A stretch of 52,021 bases of DNA from Clostridium frigidicarnis (GCF_900111985.1 NZ_FOKI01000026.1:1-52021); one strand, 5' to 3'. Numbered from the stretch's first letter, positions 35,649-45,121 are shown. The notes: a model not told the origin generated them from the sequence alone. Translations and numbers: made by a program.

Positions 35649-35909
35649 TTAAAGTAACTTACTAATGATTAATTGAGTTCCCTCTTGAATTAATAAGTTG
35701 AATCCTAGTCCTAGACATATACAGATTACAGTATAGCCTATACATTTAGGTAGAATATCTTTCATTAATTCTTCAGATTTTATAACTTTAATGATTCTTC
35801 TAGAAAATATAAGGAATATTATCCAAGGGATCATTCCCTCTATAGAAAATATAGGAACTAAAAGTAGAATAGTTATAAAAGATATTGCAAGAATAATTTT
35901 TTTATTCAT
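35649..35909 (-). CDS. Small membrane protein downstream of LTA synthase
   Basis: An 86-residue protein with three hydrophobic stretches (about 4-22, 27-36 and 56-75) and a Lys/Arg-rich loop SRRIIKVIKSEE between the second and third. It follows the LTA synthase by 2 nt, with GGAGG overlapping the end of that gene, so it is translationally coupled. I recognise no family. The context suggests a partner in teichoic acid synthesis or its membrane localisation, but there is no direct evidence. Confidence 0.7.
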   Translation of the reverse strand: MNKKIILAISFITILLLVPIFSIEGMIPWIIFLIFSRRIIKVIKSEELMKDILPKCIGYTVICICLGLGFNLLIQEGTQLIISKLL

Positions 35910-35911
35910 AG

Positions 35912-37777
35912 TTACTTTCCTCCATCAAAAAAATTAGCTCTTATAAGTTTATCACTTAAATCAATTGATTTAAGCATGTCAGATTTCTCTTCTTCAGACA
36001 TATTGTTGCTTCTGATTGATCTATCTGATAAAACTGTAAAGTCTTTATTTGTATTTAAAAGGTTTCTACCAAAGTAATAATTAGATTCAGGTTTATCAGC
36101 GCCAAATAAATAAGAAATAGTTGGCAATGTATCACACTGACCTCCTATAGTATTAAATGTTTTACCTTCCATACCTTTAGAAAACATTATAAGAGGAACT
36201 TTTCTATCATTATTTTGAAACCATGGTTCACCATTTTTTATGTTTTTAATTTCATCTCCAAAGAATTTATTGGGACCTTCATGATCACCATAAATAACAA
36301 CAACTGTATTATCTAATAAACCCTTAGAGTCTAATGTATCCAAAAAATTACCTATTTGTTTATCAGTATATCGAATAGAATCAAAATATTTTCCTAAAAT
36401 GTGATCTTTAAGTTCAGGTTCTAAATCTAAAGTTTTTAAATCTTCAGGCAGTCCAAATGGTGTATGACTTGTTAAAGTTATTGAATAACTTAAAAATGGC
36501 TTAGGTTGTGTTTCTATTGTGTCAGCTAATTGTTTCAAAAAGCTTTCATCACTTAATCCAAGACCAATGATATCATCTTGCTCAAAGGATGCAGAATCTA
36601 AGCATTTATCATAACCAATTGATTTTAAAGACTGAAGCCAATTCCAATAAGATCCTTTGTCAGGATGAGAAGCCAAAGTACTATATCCCATTTCTCTCAT
36701 TATATTTGGTAAAGAATTAGTATAAGAGTTAGTTGGGAATCTAAAAAATGTACCACCACTTCTAACAGGGAATACTGAAGTGTTAGTAATAAGTTCAGCA
36801 TCTGAGGTTGTCCCATTAAAAGTCTGCTCATGAAAATTATTAAAATAAAAACTATTATTTAAAATTTTATTTAAATTAGGAGTTATTTCTTGACCATTAA
36901 TTGTATTTCCTATAACAAAATTCTCTAAAGATTCAACTTGAAGAATCACCAAATTTTTTCCTTTAAACATATCCTTGTATTCATTATCGGGTAGGTCTTC
37001 ATTTTTGTTTTTAAACCAATTAATTGCTTCATTTTTTTCATCAGAAGTTAAAGTATAAGGCTTATTTTCCTTATAAAAGTCGTAAATATCAAAAAGATGG
37101 TACCCTATAGGGGTCAAGTTAGTCATAGTTTGATTTTGAGCCCATGTTTTGTAAAAGATATATTGATTTTCATAAGATCTTCTAAACTTGTCTACTTTAT
37201 AATGACAATAAGTTAAATAGACTATAGGAATTAAAAATAACAATAGAAAGTTTTTCATACTTATCTTGAAGTTTCTATAGTCTTTTTTATTTTTAATTAT
37301 TAATATAAATAAAAGTATTATATCTACAATAAATATAAGGTCTATAGGTCTAAACATGGCAAAAATACTATCCCCTAAATTATCAAGGTTAGAGGTATAT
37401 CCAAACATATGATAATTTAAAAAGGATCTATTACCTCTGTAGTACCATATATCTCCTATATAAATTAATGTAACCAGCATATCTAAAAATAAAAAGCTCC
37501 AACAATGCCATTTATTTTTGAAAAGATAAGAGAATGATAATATTAATGCTATGAAGCAAAAGTAAACCAGTATAGGTGGCATTGAATATAATACCGATTT
37601 AAAATTAACTGACACTGCATTATCATCAGATATTAATAAAAGAAAAATTATAGTTTTAAGAAAAATTGCTATGAATGTGTATTTAAATAGTTTATCTCTA
37701 GAAATAGAATTAAATCCATTTTTAAAAAAGTTTCCTATATATGAGGTTATCTTATATAAGTTAGAGTTATTATCCAT
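35912..37777 (-). CDS. LTA synthase family sulfatase-like membrane protein
   Basis: The protein has 621 residues from ATG 37777, chosen because GGGAGGT lies 10 nt upstream. The open frame continues 42 codons upstream through repeat DNA but lacks such a site. About five N-terminal membrane helices (to residue 190) precede an extracellular sulfatase-fold domain. The metal Glu is E282 in VESLENF, the nucleophile is Thr324 in NGTTSDAE, and VVIYGDHEG carries later ligands. LtaS enzymes polymerise glycerol-phosphate from phosphatidylglycerol into lipoteichoic acid. A paralogue begins at 50998, so the roles may be split between primase and polymerase or between growth stages. Confidence 0.92.
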   Translation of the reverse strand: MDNNSNLYKITSYIGNFFKNGFNSISRDKLFKYTFIAIFLKTIIFLLLISDDNAVSVNFKSVLYSMPPILVYFCFIALILSFSYLFKNKWHCWSFLFLDMLVTLIYIGDIWYYRGNRSFLNYHMFGYTSNLDNLGDSIFAMFRPIDLIFIVDIILLFILIIKNKKDYRNFKISMKNFLLLFLIPIVYLTYCHYKVDKFRRSYENQYIFYKTWAQNQTMTNLTPIGYHLFDIYDFYKENKPYTLTSDEKNEAINWFKNKNEDLPDNEYKDMFKGKNLVILQVESLENFVIGNTINGQEITPNLNKILNNSFYFNNFHEQTFNGTTSDAELITNTSVFPVRSGGTFFRFPTNSYTNSLPNIMREMGYSTLASHPDKGSYWNWLQSLKSIGYDKCLDSASFEQDDIIGLGLSDESFLKQLADTIETQPKPFLSYSITLTSHTPFGLPEDLKTLDLEPELKDHILGKYFDSIRYTDKQIGNFLDTLDSKGLLDNTVVVIYGDHEGPNKFFGDEIKNIKNGEPWFQNNDRKVPLIMFSKGMEGKTFNTIGGQCDTLPTISYLFGADKPESNYYFGRNLLNTNKDFTVLSDRSIRSNNMSEEEKSDMLKSIDLSDKLIRANFFDGGK

Positions 37778-37851
37778 AGTTGTGTAAACCTCCCACGAGT
37801 ATATTGTTTTAATGTTATAAGTAGTATATAACGTTATAGAACGAATCTTCA

Positions 37852-37896
37852 ATCTAAATGCTATATGAGTCAATTTTAGGGGCATAGCCATTAGAT
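37852..37896 (+). repeat. Dispersed intergenic element, copy C (weak relative of copies A and B)
   Basis: ATCTAA (37852-37857) and TTAGAT (37891-37896) enclose GGCATAG at 37881-37887, with the same 3-nt spacing to the right arm as in copy A (8930-8987). In copies A and B the closing pair is ATCTGA/TCAGAT, so both arms changed together. It abuts the MITE copy at 37898 and lies upstream of the LTA synthase on the opposite strand. Confidence 0.45.
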
Positions 37897-37897
37897 T

Positions 37898-37967
37898 AGG
37901 CACATGAAAGAAAATAACAAGACAAAATAGACTAGAATACTGACTTGTTATTTTTTTGAATGTGCCT
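37898..37967 (-). mobile_element. MITE-like element, internally deleted copy
   Basis: On the minus strand this 70-bp element begins AGGCACATTCAAAAAAATAA and ends with the inverse at the other side (CTTGTTATT... ATGTGCCT). Its first 45 nt match the full copy at 15305 (CAAGTCAGTAT, CTAGTCTATTTTG), then it skips to the right terminal repeat. It is a hairpin almost from end to end and may also terminate transcription. Confidence 0.7.
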
Positions 37968-38351
37968 TAATGTATAATTAAAATGTAAAAAGTAATACTG
38001 ATGATAAAGATCGTTTAATAAGTATTACTTAATTCTTAAATATTTTTTAATTTATATGAGTATTTTATTTATTAACCTAATTATACAAAATATTTAAGAT
38101 TAAATACATTTAATTATCTTACATTTTTACATAATACACATTACATTAGTGTAAGTTTCAATATTATTCAACAATACTTATAACATTAGTTTTCATTAGT
38201 AACAAATATTATAATATCAACTTAAATTCATGAAAACAATAACTTAATATATAACTTAATGTTTTTTTAAGAAATTTTAAGAAAATCTTCATAAATTTTA
38301 ACAATATTGTTAAGAGATTTATGTATAATGAAATATAAAGGAGACAAATAT
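37968..38351. other. AT-rich intergenic region
   Basis: This gap between the MITE and the small ORF at 38352 is extremely AT-rich, with repeated ACATTA strings and only weak pairing (ACATTA with TAGTGT near 38150). A TATAAT at 38324-38329 could be the -10 element for the next gene. I find no other feature. Confidence 0.4.
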
Positions 38352-38567
38352 ATGATACTATTTGAAGAAAGTTATTATAAAAACAAACTTAAAAAGTTTA
38401 CAGATAAATGTAAAATAAAACAAAATATAGTCATTGATAATGTTAAGTTAGAATATGAATCTATTATATCAGACAAAATAACTACATATATGCTCAACTA
38501 TATAGGAGATATGTATAGATACCCTAAGCTTATAATAAACAATGAAATAACAATGTATCAGCTTTAG
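38352..38567 (+). CDS. Small hypothetical protein
   Basis: The ATG at 38352 has AAAGGAGAC 6 nt upstream, giving 71 residues; the upstream start at 38307 lacks a site. The protein is rich in Lys, Ile and Tyr, with a mixed helix-strand look and no membrane segment or signal. I recognise no family. The good ribosome binding site is the main support that it is real. A 24-residue frame follows at 38570. Confidence 0.55.
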   Translation: MILFEESYYKNKLKKFTDKCKIKQNIVIDNVKLEYESIISDKITTYMLNYIGDMYRYPKLIINNEITMYQL

Positions 38568-38569
38568 AA

Positions 38570-38644
38570 ATGGGAGGATGTTACGAGGCGTCAAAAAATT
38601 CAAAAGGAAAAGTAGGTGTGGTTGGTCTTGGATTAAAATCTTAA
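38570..38644 (+). other. Possible micro-ORF or gene remnant
   Basis: ATG 38570 opens a 24-residue frame with an unusual Gly/Ser/Lys-rich sequence (MGGCYEASKNSKGKVG). It overlaps nothing but has no clear ribosome binding site and begins 2 nt after the previous stop. It looks more protein-like than random AT-rich frames. It could be a remnant of a lost gene. The following 160 bp hold nothing else. Confidence 0.25.
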
Positions 38645-38815
38645 ATGAGGATGCATTTATATATGCTGAGAACCATAAAGGAAATTAAGGATATAATTCA
38701 AGTATTTTAGGGGTTACATATAACATTATATTTTGTATAATTATATTATTAAGGTAAATAAATAATAGATTAAATTGTCCTAATATAAGGGATATTTGTA
38801 TAAGTGGAGGATTAC

Positions 38816-39748
38816 ATGGAACCGTACATAAATTTTAATAGAGATAGATATAGGGATAGAAAAAGAAAAATATTAAAGAGAATACTATTTTTCATACTGT
38901 TTATATTTTTAGTAACAATAGGGATTGGAATTGTAGTGAAAAACAAAAAAGAAGTAGTAGTTAAAAATTTGGAAAAAGGTATGTTTATTAATATTACAGA
39001 TGAAATTAGTGAACCATTTAATCAAATAAATTGGCAAGAGGTAGCAGCGGTTATAGCTACACAAAATAAAGGAGATTTATCATCAGTATCTGAATCAGAT
39101 GTTAAAAATATGAGCAAAAAATTCATAGAAATTGAAAATAGTGAATCTAAATTGTTGTCATTGGATGAGATTATGGACAACTTACAATTTAAAGATAAGG
39201 AAAAAGAACAAACCAAGAAGTTTATAAGTCAAATTTCTAAGACATATACAACAACTGGAGATACTCATAAGGAATTTGTAAATGAGATTAAGGTAGGAGC
39301 AATTGAGACATATAAAACATATAAAATTTTACCATCCATAACTATTGCCCAGGCAATATTAGAGACAGGTTGGGGGAAATCTGAGTTAACAACAAAGGCA
39401 AATAATTATTTTGGAATAAAAGCAGATAAAAGCTGGACGGGCAAAAAAATTAATATGTATACAAAAGAATACAATGACAAAACTATTAAAGATGATTTTA
39501 GGCAATATGATAATAGAATAGATTCTTTTAAAGATCATGGAAAATTTTTGAGTATCAATGAAAGATACCAAAAAGCAGGGCTTTTTACATCAGGTCATTA
39601 TATAGAACAGGCAACAGCATTACAAAAGGCTGGATATAGCACTGTTGAGGATGAATTTGGAAATAAAACCTATGGTAAACTTTTAGTTGATATTATAAAA
39701 GATAATAATTTAATGACTATAGATAATGAAGCACAAAGAGATGAGTAA
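38816..39748 (+). CDS. Membrane-anchored glucosaminidase (GH73 family)
   Basis: The protein has 310 residues from ATG 38816, with TGGAGG 5 nt upstream; the GTG at 38804 is part of that site. A basic N-terminus precedes one membrane helix (about 24-45), then a linker of about 115 residues, then a GH73 glucosaminidase domain of about 150 residues. The family strings ITIAQAILETGWGKSEL (catalytic Glu), NNYFGIK and YDNRIDSFKDHGKFL are all present. It should cut the beta-1,4 bond after N-acetylglucosamine in peptidoglycan on the outer face of the membrane. It lies in a group of envelope genes but is its own unit. Confidence 0.9.
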   Translation: MEPYINFNRDRYRDRKRKILKRILFFILFIFLVTIGIGIVVKNKKEVVVKNLEKGMFINITDEISEPFNQINWQEVAAVIATQNKGDLSSVSESDVKNMSKKFIEIENSESKLLSLDEIMDNLQFKDKEKEQTKKFISQISKTYTTTGDTHKEFVNEIKVGAIETYKTYKILPSITIAQAILETGWGKSELTTKANNYFGIKADKSWTGKKINMYTKEYNDKTIKDDFRQYDNRIDSFKDHGKFLSINERYQKAGLFTSGHYIEQATALQKAGYSTVEDEFGNKTYGKLLVDIIKDNNLMTIDNEAQRDE

Positions 39749-39768
39749 TGTGGTGAAAAGGTAATTTA

Positions 39769-39831
39769 TTGAAAGATATATGTTGATATTTTATGGGTTA
39801 ACACCATAAAATACACAGCATATATCTTTTA
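39769..39831 (+). terminator. Two-part hairpin terminator after the glucosaminidase
   Basis: AAAGATATATG pairs with CATATATCTTT and, inside it, ATTTTATGG pairs with CCATAAAAT around a 7-nt loop. A short T-run ends the outer stem. The rest of the gap to 40112 is AT-rich. Confidence 0.65.
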
Positions 39832-40026
39832 GTGTTATAAAAAATAATTTGTTATATATAGGTAGAATTAAAAAAACTGTTGAAACTTATTGAAACTTAG
39901 GATAAAAATATTTATAATTTCTATATATGGTGATACAAAATGCTAAAACTTTTAATAAATCTGTAAAAATAAATAATAAAAATTAATTTAAATAAAAAAC
40001 TTTGAAAAGTAGATTTATTATATGAA

Positions 40027-40055
40027 TTGAGCATAGTATTAGAGTATGATATACT
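40027..40055 (+). promoter_or_regulatory. Sigma-A promoter of the DUF3006-lepB genes
   Basis: TTGAGC (40027-40032), a 17-nt spacer and TATACT (40050-40055) form a good promoter 57 nt before the DUF3006 start. Confidence 0.6.
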
Positions 40056-40111
40056 ATAAAATATGTTGACGTTTTATAGGTATTAATGAATCTTTTAAGG
40101 TAGGTTTTAAT

Positions 40112-40333
40112 ATGAGTAAATTTATAATTGACAGAATAGAATCTCAATTTGTTGTGTGTGAAGATGAGCTTGGGAATATAATTAATTTAAAAAAAAATAT
40201 CATAAATGGTGATTTAAAAGAAGGCAGTGTTATAATTGAAATAGATAATAAATATAATATTGATGAAGAAGAAACAAAGAAAAGAAAAGAAGAATTAGCT
40301 AGATTAATGGATGGGATGTGGGCTAATGAATAA
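40112..40333 (+). CDS. DUF3006 family protein
   Basis: A 73-residue soluble protein with the DUF3006 pattern: IIDRIESQFVVCEDELGN at the start, strand-rich middle, then an acidic-basic C-terminal helix. These small proteins are common in Firmicutes and their function is unknown. Its last 8 nt overlap the start of the first signal peptidase gene. A remnant of the end of this gene is also found before the second signal peptidase (41047-41076). Confidence 0.85.
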   Translation: MSKFIIDRIESQFVVCEDELGNIINLKKNIINGDLKEGSVIIEIDNKYNIDEEETKKRKEELARLMDGMWANE

Positions 40334-40871
40334 TGAAATTAAAGGGGAGGATACTTCGACTTCTCTTAGCTTTTTTAAGGATTGGGTAATTCCAATAGCT
40401 GTTGCATTGCTTATAGCTGTAATTATTCATAAATTCTTGATATTTAAGGTTTATATACCATCTGAATCTATGTACCCAACCTTAACTAAGGGAGATCATT
40501 TGTTTGTAAAAAAAGTTTATAACTACGATAAAATAAAAAGGCAAGATATAATTGTGTTTAACTTTAAAGAAGATGGTAAAGACGAACTTTTAATTAAAAG
40601 GGTTATAGGGCTACCAGGAGACACTGTGAAAATAGACAACCAAGGAAAAGTATTTGTAAATGGTGAGGAGCTTAATGAACCTTATATAAAAAATCAAAGT
40701 AATTTATCAGGTGAATTTAAAGTTCCAGAGGGAAGATATTTCTTTTTAGGAGATAACAGATCAAATTCAAAAGATTCAAGGTTCTGGAAGGATCCTTTCA
40801 TAGAAAAAAATGAAATCAAGGGAAAAGCTTTTGTAAGGGTTTATCCATTTAATAGAATAGGACTTTTTTAA
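40326..40871 (+). CDS. lepB: Signal peptidase I, copy 1
   Basis: The protein has 181 residues from ATG 40326, chosen because the tandem copy starts at the matching codon; ATG 40311 is possible. One membrane helix (about 21-40) is followed by the catalytic domain. The nucleophile is S48 in PSESMYPTL and the general base is K91 in KRVIGLPGD; GDNRSNSKDSR is near the end. It removes signal peptides from secreted proteins on the outer membrane face. The start overlaps the DUF3006 gene by 8 nt. The second copy at 41069 is about 90 per cent identical by eye. Confidence 0.95.
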   Translation: MNNEIKGEDTSTSLSFFKDWVIPIAVALLIAVIIHKFLIFKVYIPSESMYPTLTKGDHLFVKKVYNYDKIKRQDIIVFNFKEDGKDELLIKRVIGLPGDTVKIDNQGKVFVNGEELNEPYIKNQSNLSGEFKVPEGRYFFLGDNRSNSKDSRFWKDPFIEKNEIKGKAFVRVYPFNRIGLF

Positions 40872-40897
40872 AATAATAAAAAATTGTTTTAAATAAA

Positions 40898-40936
40898 AGA
40901 GTTGAAGAACTAAGAACATGTATGCATTCAACTTTT
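40898..40936 (+). terminator. Weak hairpin after signal peptidase copy 1
   Basis: AAAAGAGTTGAA pairs with TTCAACTTTT around a 17-nt loop. The loop side holds TTGAAGAACTAAGA, identical to the start of the pepV coding sequence at 41650-41663, so it is probably a duplication scar. Confidence 0.45.
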
Positions 40937-41046
40937 GGGAATATGAGAGTATTAGTACAACTAGTTATCACATAACTTAGGGTTTAAAATAAATAAGCAT
41001 TATTTTTAAAATAAATATAATATTGTCAAAAAAGAGTTAAGTAAAA

Positions 41047-41076
41047 TTAATGGAAGGAATGTGGACTAATGACTAA
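41047..41076 (+). pseudogene. Remnant of the DUF3006 gene 3' end
   Basis: The frame TTA to TAA encodes LMEGMWTND and stop, aligned with LMDGMWANE and stop at the end of the intact DUF3006 gene (40304-40333). Its last 8 nt overlap the start of signal peptidase copy 2 exactly as in copy 1. Just upstream the frame is broken. This is the trace of a tandem duplication. Confidence 0.85.
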
Positions 41077-41614
41077 TGAGATTAACGGTAAAGGTGGTTC
41101 GGATTCCCTTAGATTTTTTAAGGATTGGGTAATTCCAATAGCTGTTGCATTATTTGTAGCTGTAATTATTCATAAATTCTTGATATTTAAGGTTTATATA
41201 CCATCTGAATCAATGTACCCAGCCTTAACTAATGGAGATCATTTATTTGTAAAAAGAATCTATAACTATGATAAAATAAAAAGGCAAGATATAATTGTGT
41301 TTAACTTCAAAGAAGGTGGCAAAGAAGAACTTTTAATTAAAAGGGTTATAGGGCTACCAGGAGACACTGTTAAGATAGATAATCAGGGGAAAGTATTTAT
41401 AAATGGTGAGGAGCTTAATGAACCTTATGTAAAAAATGAAAGCAATCTAGCAGGGGAGTTTAAAGTTCCAGAAGGAAAGTATTTCTTTTTAGGGGATAAC
41501 AGATCAAATTCATATGATTCAAGGAGATGGAAAGATCCCTTCATAGACAAAAATGATATTAAGGGAAAAGCCTTTGTAAGGGTTTATCCATTTAATAGAA
41601 TAGGACTTTTTTAA
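41069..41614 (+). CDS. lepB: Signal peptidase I, copy 2
   Basis: A 181-residue protein aligned without gaps to copy 1. S48 and K91 and the GDNRSNS box are conserved, so it should be active. Differences cluster in the first 15 residues and in a few surface positions (for example RRWK for RFWK). GGAAGGAA precedes the ATG. Two or more signal peptidases with overlapping roles are common in Firmicutes, but here the recent origin by local duplication is visible in the flanks. It is followed 19 nt later by pepV. Confidence 0.95.
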   Translation: MTNEINGKGGSDSLRFFKDWVIPIAVALFVAVIIHKFLIFKVYIPSESMYPALTNGDHLFVKRIYNYDKIKRQDIIVFNFKEGGKEELLIKRVIGLPGDTVKIDNQGKVFINGEELNEPYVKNESNLAGEFKVPEGKYFFLGDNRSNSYDSRRWKDPFIDKNDIKGKAFVRVYPFNRIGLF

Positions 41615-41633
41615 AAATAAGGGGGAAAAATTT

Positions 41634-43010
41634 ATGTTAACTAAAAAAATTGAAGAACTAAGAGAAGAGATAATAGGCTCTACACAAGAAATTTTAAAAA
41701 TCAAAAGTGTTGAGGGTGAACCAAAGGAAAATATGCCTTGTGGGGAAGAGATAAATAAAGCTCTTTTATATGCTCTAAAATTATCAGAAGACTTAGGGTT
41801 TAAAACAAAAAATTTAGATGGGTATGTTGGATATGCTGAGTATGGTGAAGGGGAAGATTACATTGCAGTATTAGGACATCTAGACTTAGTTCCAGAAGGT
41901 GAAGGATGGATGTATGATCCATATGCAGCTGAAATACATGATGGAAAGTTATATGGAAGAGGAACAGCTGATGATAAGGGACCTATAATAGCTGCATTAT
42001 ATGGATTAAAAGCAATAAAAGATTTAGGCTTAAAAATGTCAAGAAGAGTAAGAATTATATTTGGAACTAGCGAAGAAACAGGCGGACCAGATATAGAATA
42101 CTATTTAAAACATGAAAAACCACCAGTATTAGGTTTTACTCCAGATGCTGAATATCCAATAATATTTGCTGAAAAGGGAATCGTTAGATTTACTTTAGAT
42201 AAAAAATTAAATGCAAATAGCAATATAAAGGTAAAATATGTTAAAGCTGGAGATAGGGTTAATATAGTTCCAGATTACTGTGAAGCATTAATAGAGGGAA
42301 TGGAATTTTCAGCAGTAGAAGAAAAATTAAATTCATTTAAAACAGCAGAGACTAAAGTTGAGATAGAAAAAGTTGATGAAGGAATTAAAGTTAAAGGATT
42401 TGGAACATCAGCTCATGGTTCAACTCCAGAAATAGGACATAATGCTATAATGGAATTAGTAAAGTTCTTAAATTACTTAAATGTAGGTGGAGATATGGGA
42501 GAATTATTCTCTTTCCTAGATAAATCTATAGGACTTGAAGTGAATGGAGAAAGTTTTGGAGTTGGATTTGAAGATAAGCCATCAGGAAAATTATCATTTA
42601 ATGTTGGTATAATTAATATAACTGAAACAGAAGCTAAGGTTAGAGTTGATATAAGATATCCAGTAACTTTAGATAAGAATGATGTAATTAGCAATTTAGA
42701 AAAGAAAGCTAAAGAAATTGATGGTACTGTAGGAGATATCCAACAACAAGATCCTCTATACTTCTCAAAAGATCATGAACTTATAGTGAAATTACAAAAA
42801 GTTTATACAGAGCAAACTGGTAAAGAAGCAACTCTTTTGGCAATTGGTGGAGGAACTTATGCTAAAGAAATGCCTAATATAGTTGCATTTGGACCAACCT
42901 TCCCAGGAGAGCCAGATGTAATTCACCAACCAAATGAGTTTATAAAGGTTGAAGATTTGATATTAAATGCTAAGATATATGGAAATGCTATATATGAATT
43001 AGCAAAATAA
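41634..43010 (+). CDS. pepV: Dipeptidase PepV
   Basis: A 458-residue M20-family zinc peptidase. Metal ligands are in LGHLDLVPEGEGW, GRGTADDKGP, SEETGGPD and a late HQPNEF, and the lid domain lies in the middle third. PepV-type enzymes cleave dipeptides, with a preference for hydrophobic N-terminal residues. AGGGGGAAAAATTT precedes the ATG. It is in the same direction as the signal peptidase 19 nt upstream, so the two may be cotranscribed. Length agrees with the family. Confidence 0.93.
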   Translation: MLTKKIEELREEIIGSTQEILKIKSVEGEPKENMPCGEEINKALLYALKLSEDLGFKTKNLDGYVGYAEYGEGEDYIAVLGHLDLVPEGEGWMYDPYAAEIHDGKLYGRGTADDKGPIIAALYGLKAIKDLGLKMSRRVRIIFGTSEETGGPDIEYYLKHEKPPVLGFTPDAEYPIIFAEKGIVRFTLDKKLNANSNIKVKYVKAGDRVNIVPDYCEALIEGMEFSAVEEKLNSFKTAETKVEIEKVDEGIKVKGFGTSAHGSTPEIGHNAIMELVKFLNYLNVGGDMGELFSFLDKSIGLEVNGESFGVGFEDKPSGKLSFNVGIINITETEAKVRVDIRYPVTLDKNDVISNLEKKAKEIDGTVGDIQQQDPLYFSKDHELIVKLQKVYTEQTGKEATLLAIGGGTYAKEMPNIVAFGPTFPGEPDVIHQPNEFIKVEDLILNAKIYGNAIYELAK

Positions 43011-43017
43011 TTAATTT

Positions 43018-43062
43018 AAGAAAATCTTTAGAGATTATATAAGTCTTTAAAGATTTTCTTCT
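43018..43062 (+). terminator. Terminator of pepV
   Basis: AAGAAAATCTTTA pairs with TTAAAGATTTTCTT over 13 bp around a short loop and ends in a T-rich tail. Confidence 0.78.
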
Positions 43063-43101
43063 TAAAGAAAGGAGCTAACCCCATAAGGGTAAGTAAAATT
43101 T

Positions 43102-45081
43102 ATGTTTAATAAAGATGATAAAAAGTTTAAGTATAGGATGTTTTATTTAGTAGCAGTATTATTTGTAGTACTTAGTGTAAATTATTTTCTAACTAATTAT
43201 AGTACGCAGCAAATAAGTTACAGTGAGTTCTTAGATTTAGTACAGCAAAAACAAATTAAAGAGGTGAATTTCCAAAGAGACAAGATAGTTATAACTCCCG
43301 AAAAAGATTCATCTTATGCAGGTAAAGAACTTTATACAGGAAATGTTAAAGATCCTGAAATAATAAAAACTCTTAGGGAGTCTAACATTAAGTTTAATGC
43401 AGATGTGCCTAATAATGATCCCCTTTTAAGTATATTGTTATATTGGATAGGACCATTATTTATATTTATGCTTTTAGGAAGATTGATTTTTGGAAGATTG
43501 GATAAAAAAATGGGTGGAGGAGTTATGTCTTTTGGCAAAAATGTTGGAAAACTATATGCTGAAAGTAAGACTGGAAAAACATTTAAAGATGTAGCTGGTC
43601 AAGAGGAAGCCAAAGAATCATTAGTTGAAATTGTAGACTTTCTTCATAACCCACAAAGATATTCTGATATAGGTGCAAAATTACCTAAGGGAGCATTACT
43701 TGTAGGACCACCAGGAACAGGTAAAACCCTTCTTGCAAAAGCCGTGGCTGGTGAGGCAAAGGTTCCTTTCTTTTCAATGTCAGGGTCAAATTTTGTTGAG
43801 ATGTTTGTTGGAATGGGAGCAGCAAGAGTTAGAGATTTATTTAGGCAAGCAGAAGAAAAAGCTCCTTGCATAATATTCATAGATGAAATTGATGCAATAG
43901 GTAAAAGCAGAGATGGTCAACTTCAAAGTAATGATGAAAGAGAACAAACATTAAATCAGTTGTTGGCAGAAATGGATGGATTTGATTCATCTAAGGGAGT
44001 TGTAATATTAGCTGCAACTAATAGACCAGAAATTTTGGATAAGGCTTTATTAAGGCCAGGACGTTTTGATAGAAGAGTAATAGTTGATAGACCAGATTTA
44101 GCTGGAAGAGAAGCTATACTTAAGGTTCATGCTAAAGAAGTTAAACTTTCAGATGATGTAGATTTAAATTCTCTAGCTAAATCAACTCCAGGAGCAGTTG
44201 GAGCTGATCTTGCAAATATAGTTAATGAAGCTGCTTTAAGTGCTGTGAAGCATAAAAGAAAAGTTGTAATCCAAGAGGATTTAGAAGAAGCTGTAGAAGT
44301 TATAATAGCTGGTAAAGAAAAGAAAGATAGAATAATGTCTTCAAAGGAAAAAAGAATAGTTGCATTTCATGAGGTGGGGCATGCATTAACAGCAGCGCTT
44401 TTAAAGAATGCAGATCCAGTTCACAAGATAACTATAGTTCCAAGAACTATGGGAGCATTAGGATATACTCTTCAGCTTCCAGAAGAAGATAAATATTTAG
44501 TATCTAAAGAAGAAATGCTAGATCAAATTATAGTTATGCTTGGAGGTAGAGCTGCTGAAGAGGTTGAGTTTAAATCAATATCTACAGGTGCTTCAAATGA
44601 TATCGAAAGAGCTACACAAAGTGCAAGAAGTATGATAACTATTTATGGTATGAGTGATAAATTTGATATGATGGCATTAGAATCTGTTAGGAATAAATAT
44701 TTAGATGGAAGAGCTATAATGAACTGTAGTGCAGAAACAGCTACTATAATAGATGATGAGACTTTATCAATTATAAAAACTTGTCATGAAAATGCAATAA
44801 AGCTTTTAGCTGATAATAAGGATCTATTAATAGAAATATCACAAAAACTTATAGAAAAAGAAACATTATTAGGTGAAGAGTTCATGGATATGATAAGAAA
44901 TAGAAAACCCGAGCTTGTACCACCTAAAAAAGTTAAAGAAAAATGTGAAAAAAACGATTCTAAAGAAGAAAAAAATATAGACTTAGAAAACAAAGAAGAA
45001 AAAACATCTATAGATTTAGATGATAAAGAGCAACATCTTAATAATGATGACACAATGGAATTAGATAAATTAGAAGAATAA
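43102..45081 (+). CDS. ftsH: ATP-dependent zinc metalloprotease FtsH
   Basis: A 659-residue membrane AAA+ protease. Two membrane helices (about 12-30 and 108-130) flank an external region. Walker A is GPPGTGKT at 202-209, Walker [12 protein letters not shown] near 257-267, the second region of homology [20 protein letters not shown] near 305-324, and zinc motif HEVGH at 423-427. A C-terminal acidic-basic tail of about 50 residues ([10 protein letters not shown] ...) is typical. FtsH degrades membrane and short-lived proteins. Clostridia often have a second FtsH elsewhere, and I cannot tell whether this is the main one. The ribosome binding site AAGGGT is weak; a stronger AAAGGAG lies too far upstream. 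Confidence 0.96.
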   Translation: MFNKDDKKFKYRMFYLVAVLFVVLSVNYFLTNYSTQQISYSEFLDLVQQKQIKEVNFQRDKIVITPEKDSSYAGKELYTGNVKDPEIIKTLRESNIKFNADVPNNDPLLSILLYWIGPLFIFMLLGRLIFGRLDKKMGGGVMSFGKNVGKLYAESKTGKTFKDVAGQEEAKESLVEIVDFLHNPQRYSDIGAKLPKGALLVGPPGTGKTLLAKAVAGEAKVPFFSMSGSNFVEMFVGMGAARVRDLFRQAEEKAPCIIFIDEIDAIGKSRDGQLQSNDEREQTLNQLLAEMDGFDSSKGVVILAATNRPEILDKALLRPGRFDRRVIVDRPDLAGREAILKVHAKEVKLSDDVDLNSLAKSTPGAVGADLANIVNEAALSAVKHKRKVVIQEDLEEAVEVIIAGKEKKDRIMSSKEKRIVAFHEVGHALTAALLKNADPVHKITIVPRTMGALGYTLQLPEEDKYLVSKEEMLDQIIVMLGGRAAEEVEFKSISTGASNDIERATQSARSMITIYGMSDKFDMMALESVRNKYLDGRAIMNCSAETATIIDDETLSIIKTCHENAIKLLADNKDLLIEISQKLIEKETLLGEEFMDMIRNRKPELVPPKKVKEKCEKNDSKEEKNIDLENKEEKTSIDLDDKEQHLNNDDTMELDKLEE

Positions 45082-45084
45082 TAA

Positions 45085-45121
45085 TAAAATGGTTTGTAAT
45101 AGAGTTACAAACCATTTTTTA
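45085..45121 (+). terminator. Terminator of ftsH
   Basis: AAAATGGTTTGTAA and its inverse TTACAAACCATTTT flank a 5-nt loop and the stem runs into a T-run. It starts 4 nt after the ftsH stop. Confidence 0.92.

Noticed and set aside
37778-37903. N-terminal extension of the LTA synthase open frame
   Set aside because: The extension lies in repeat copy C and upstream DNA and its start lacks a ribosome binding site, while the ATG at 37777 has GGGAGGT correctly placed.
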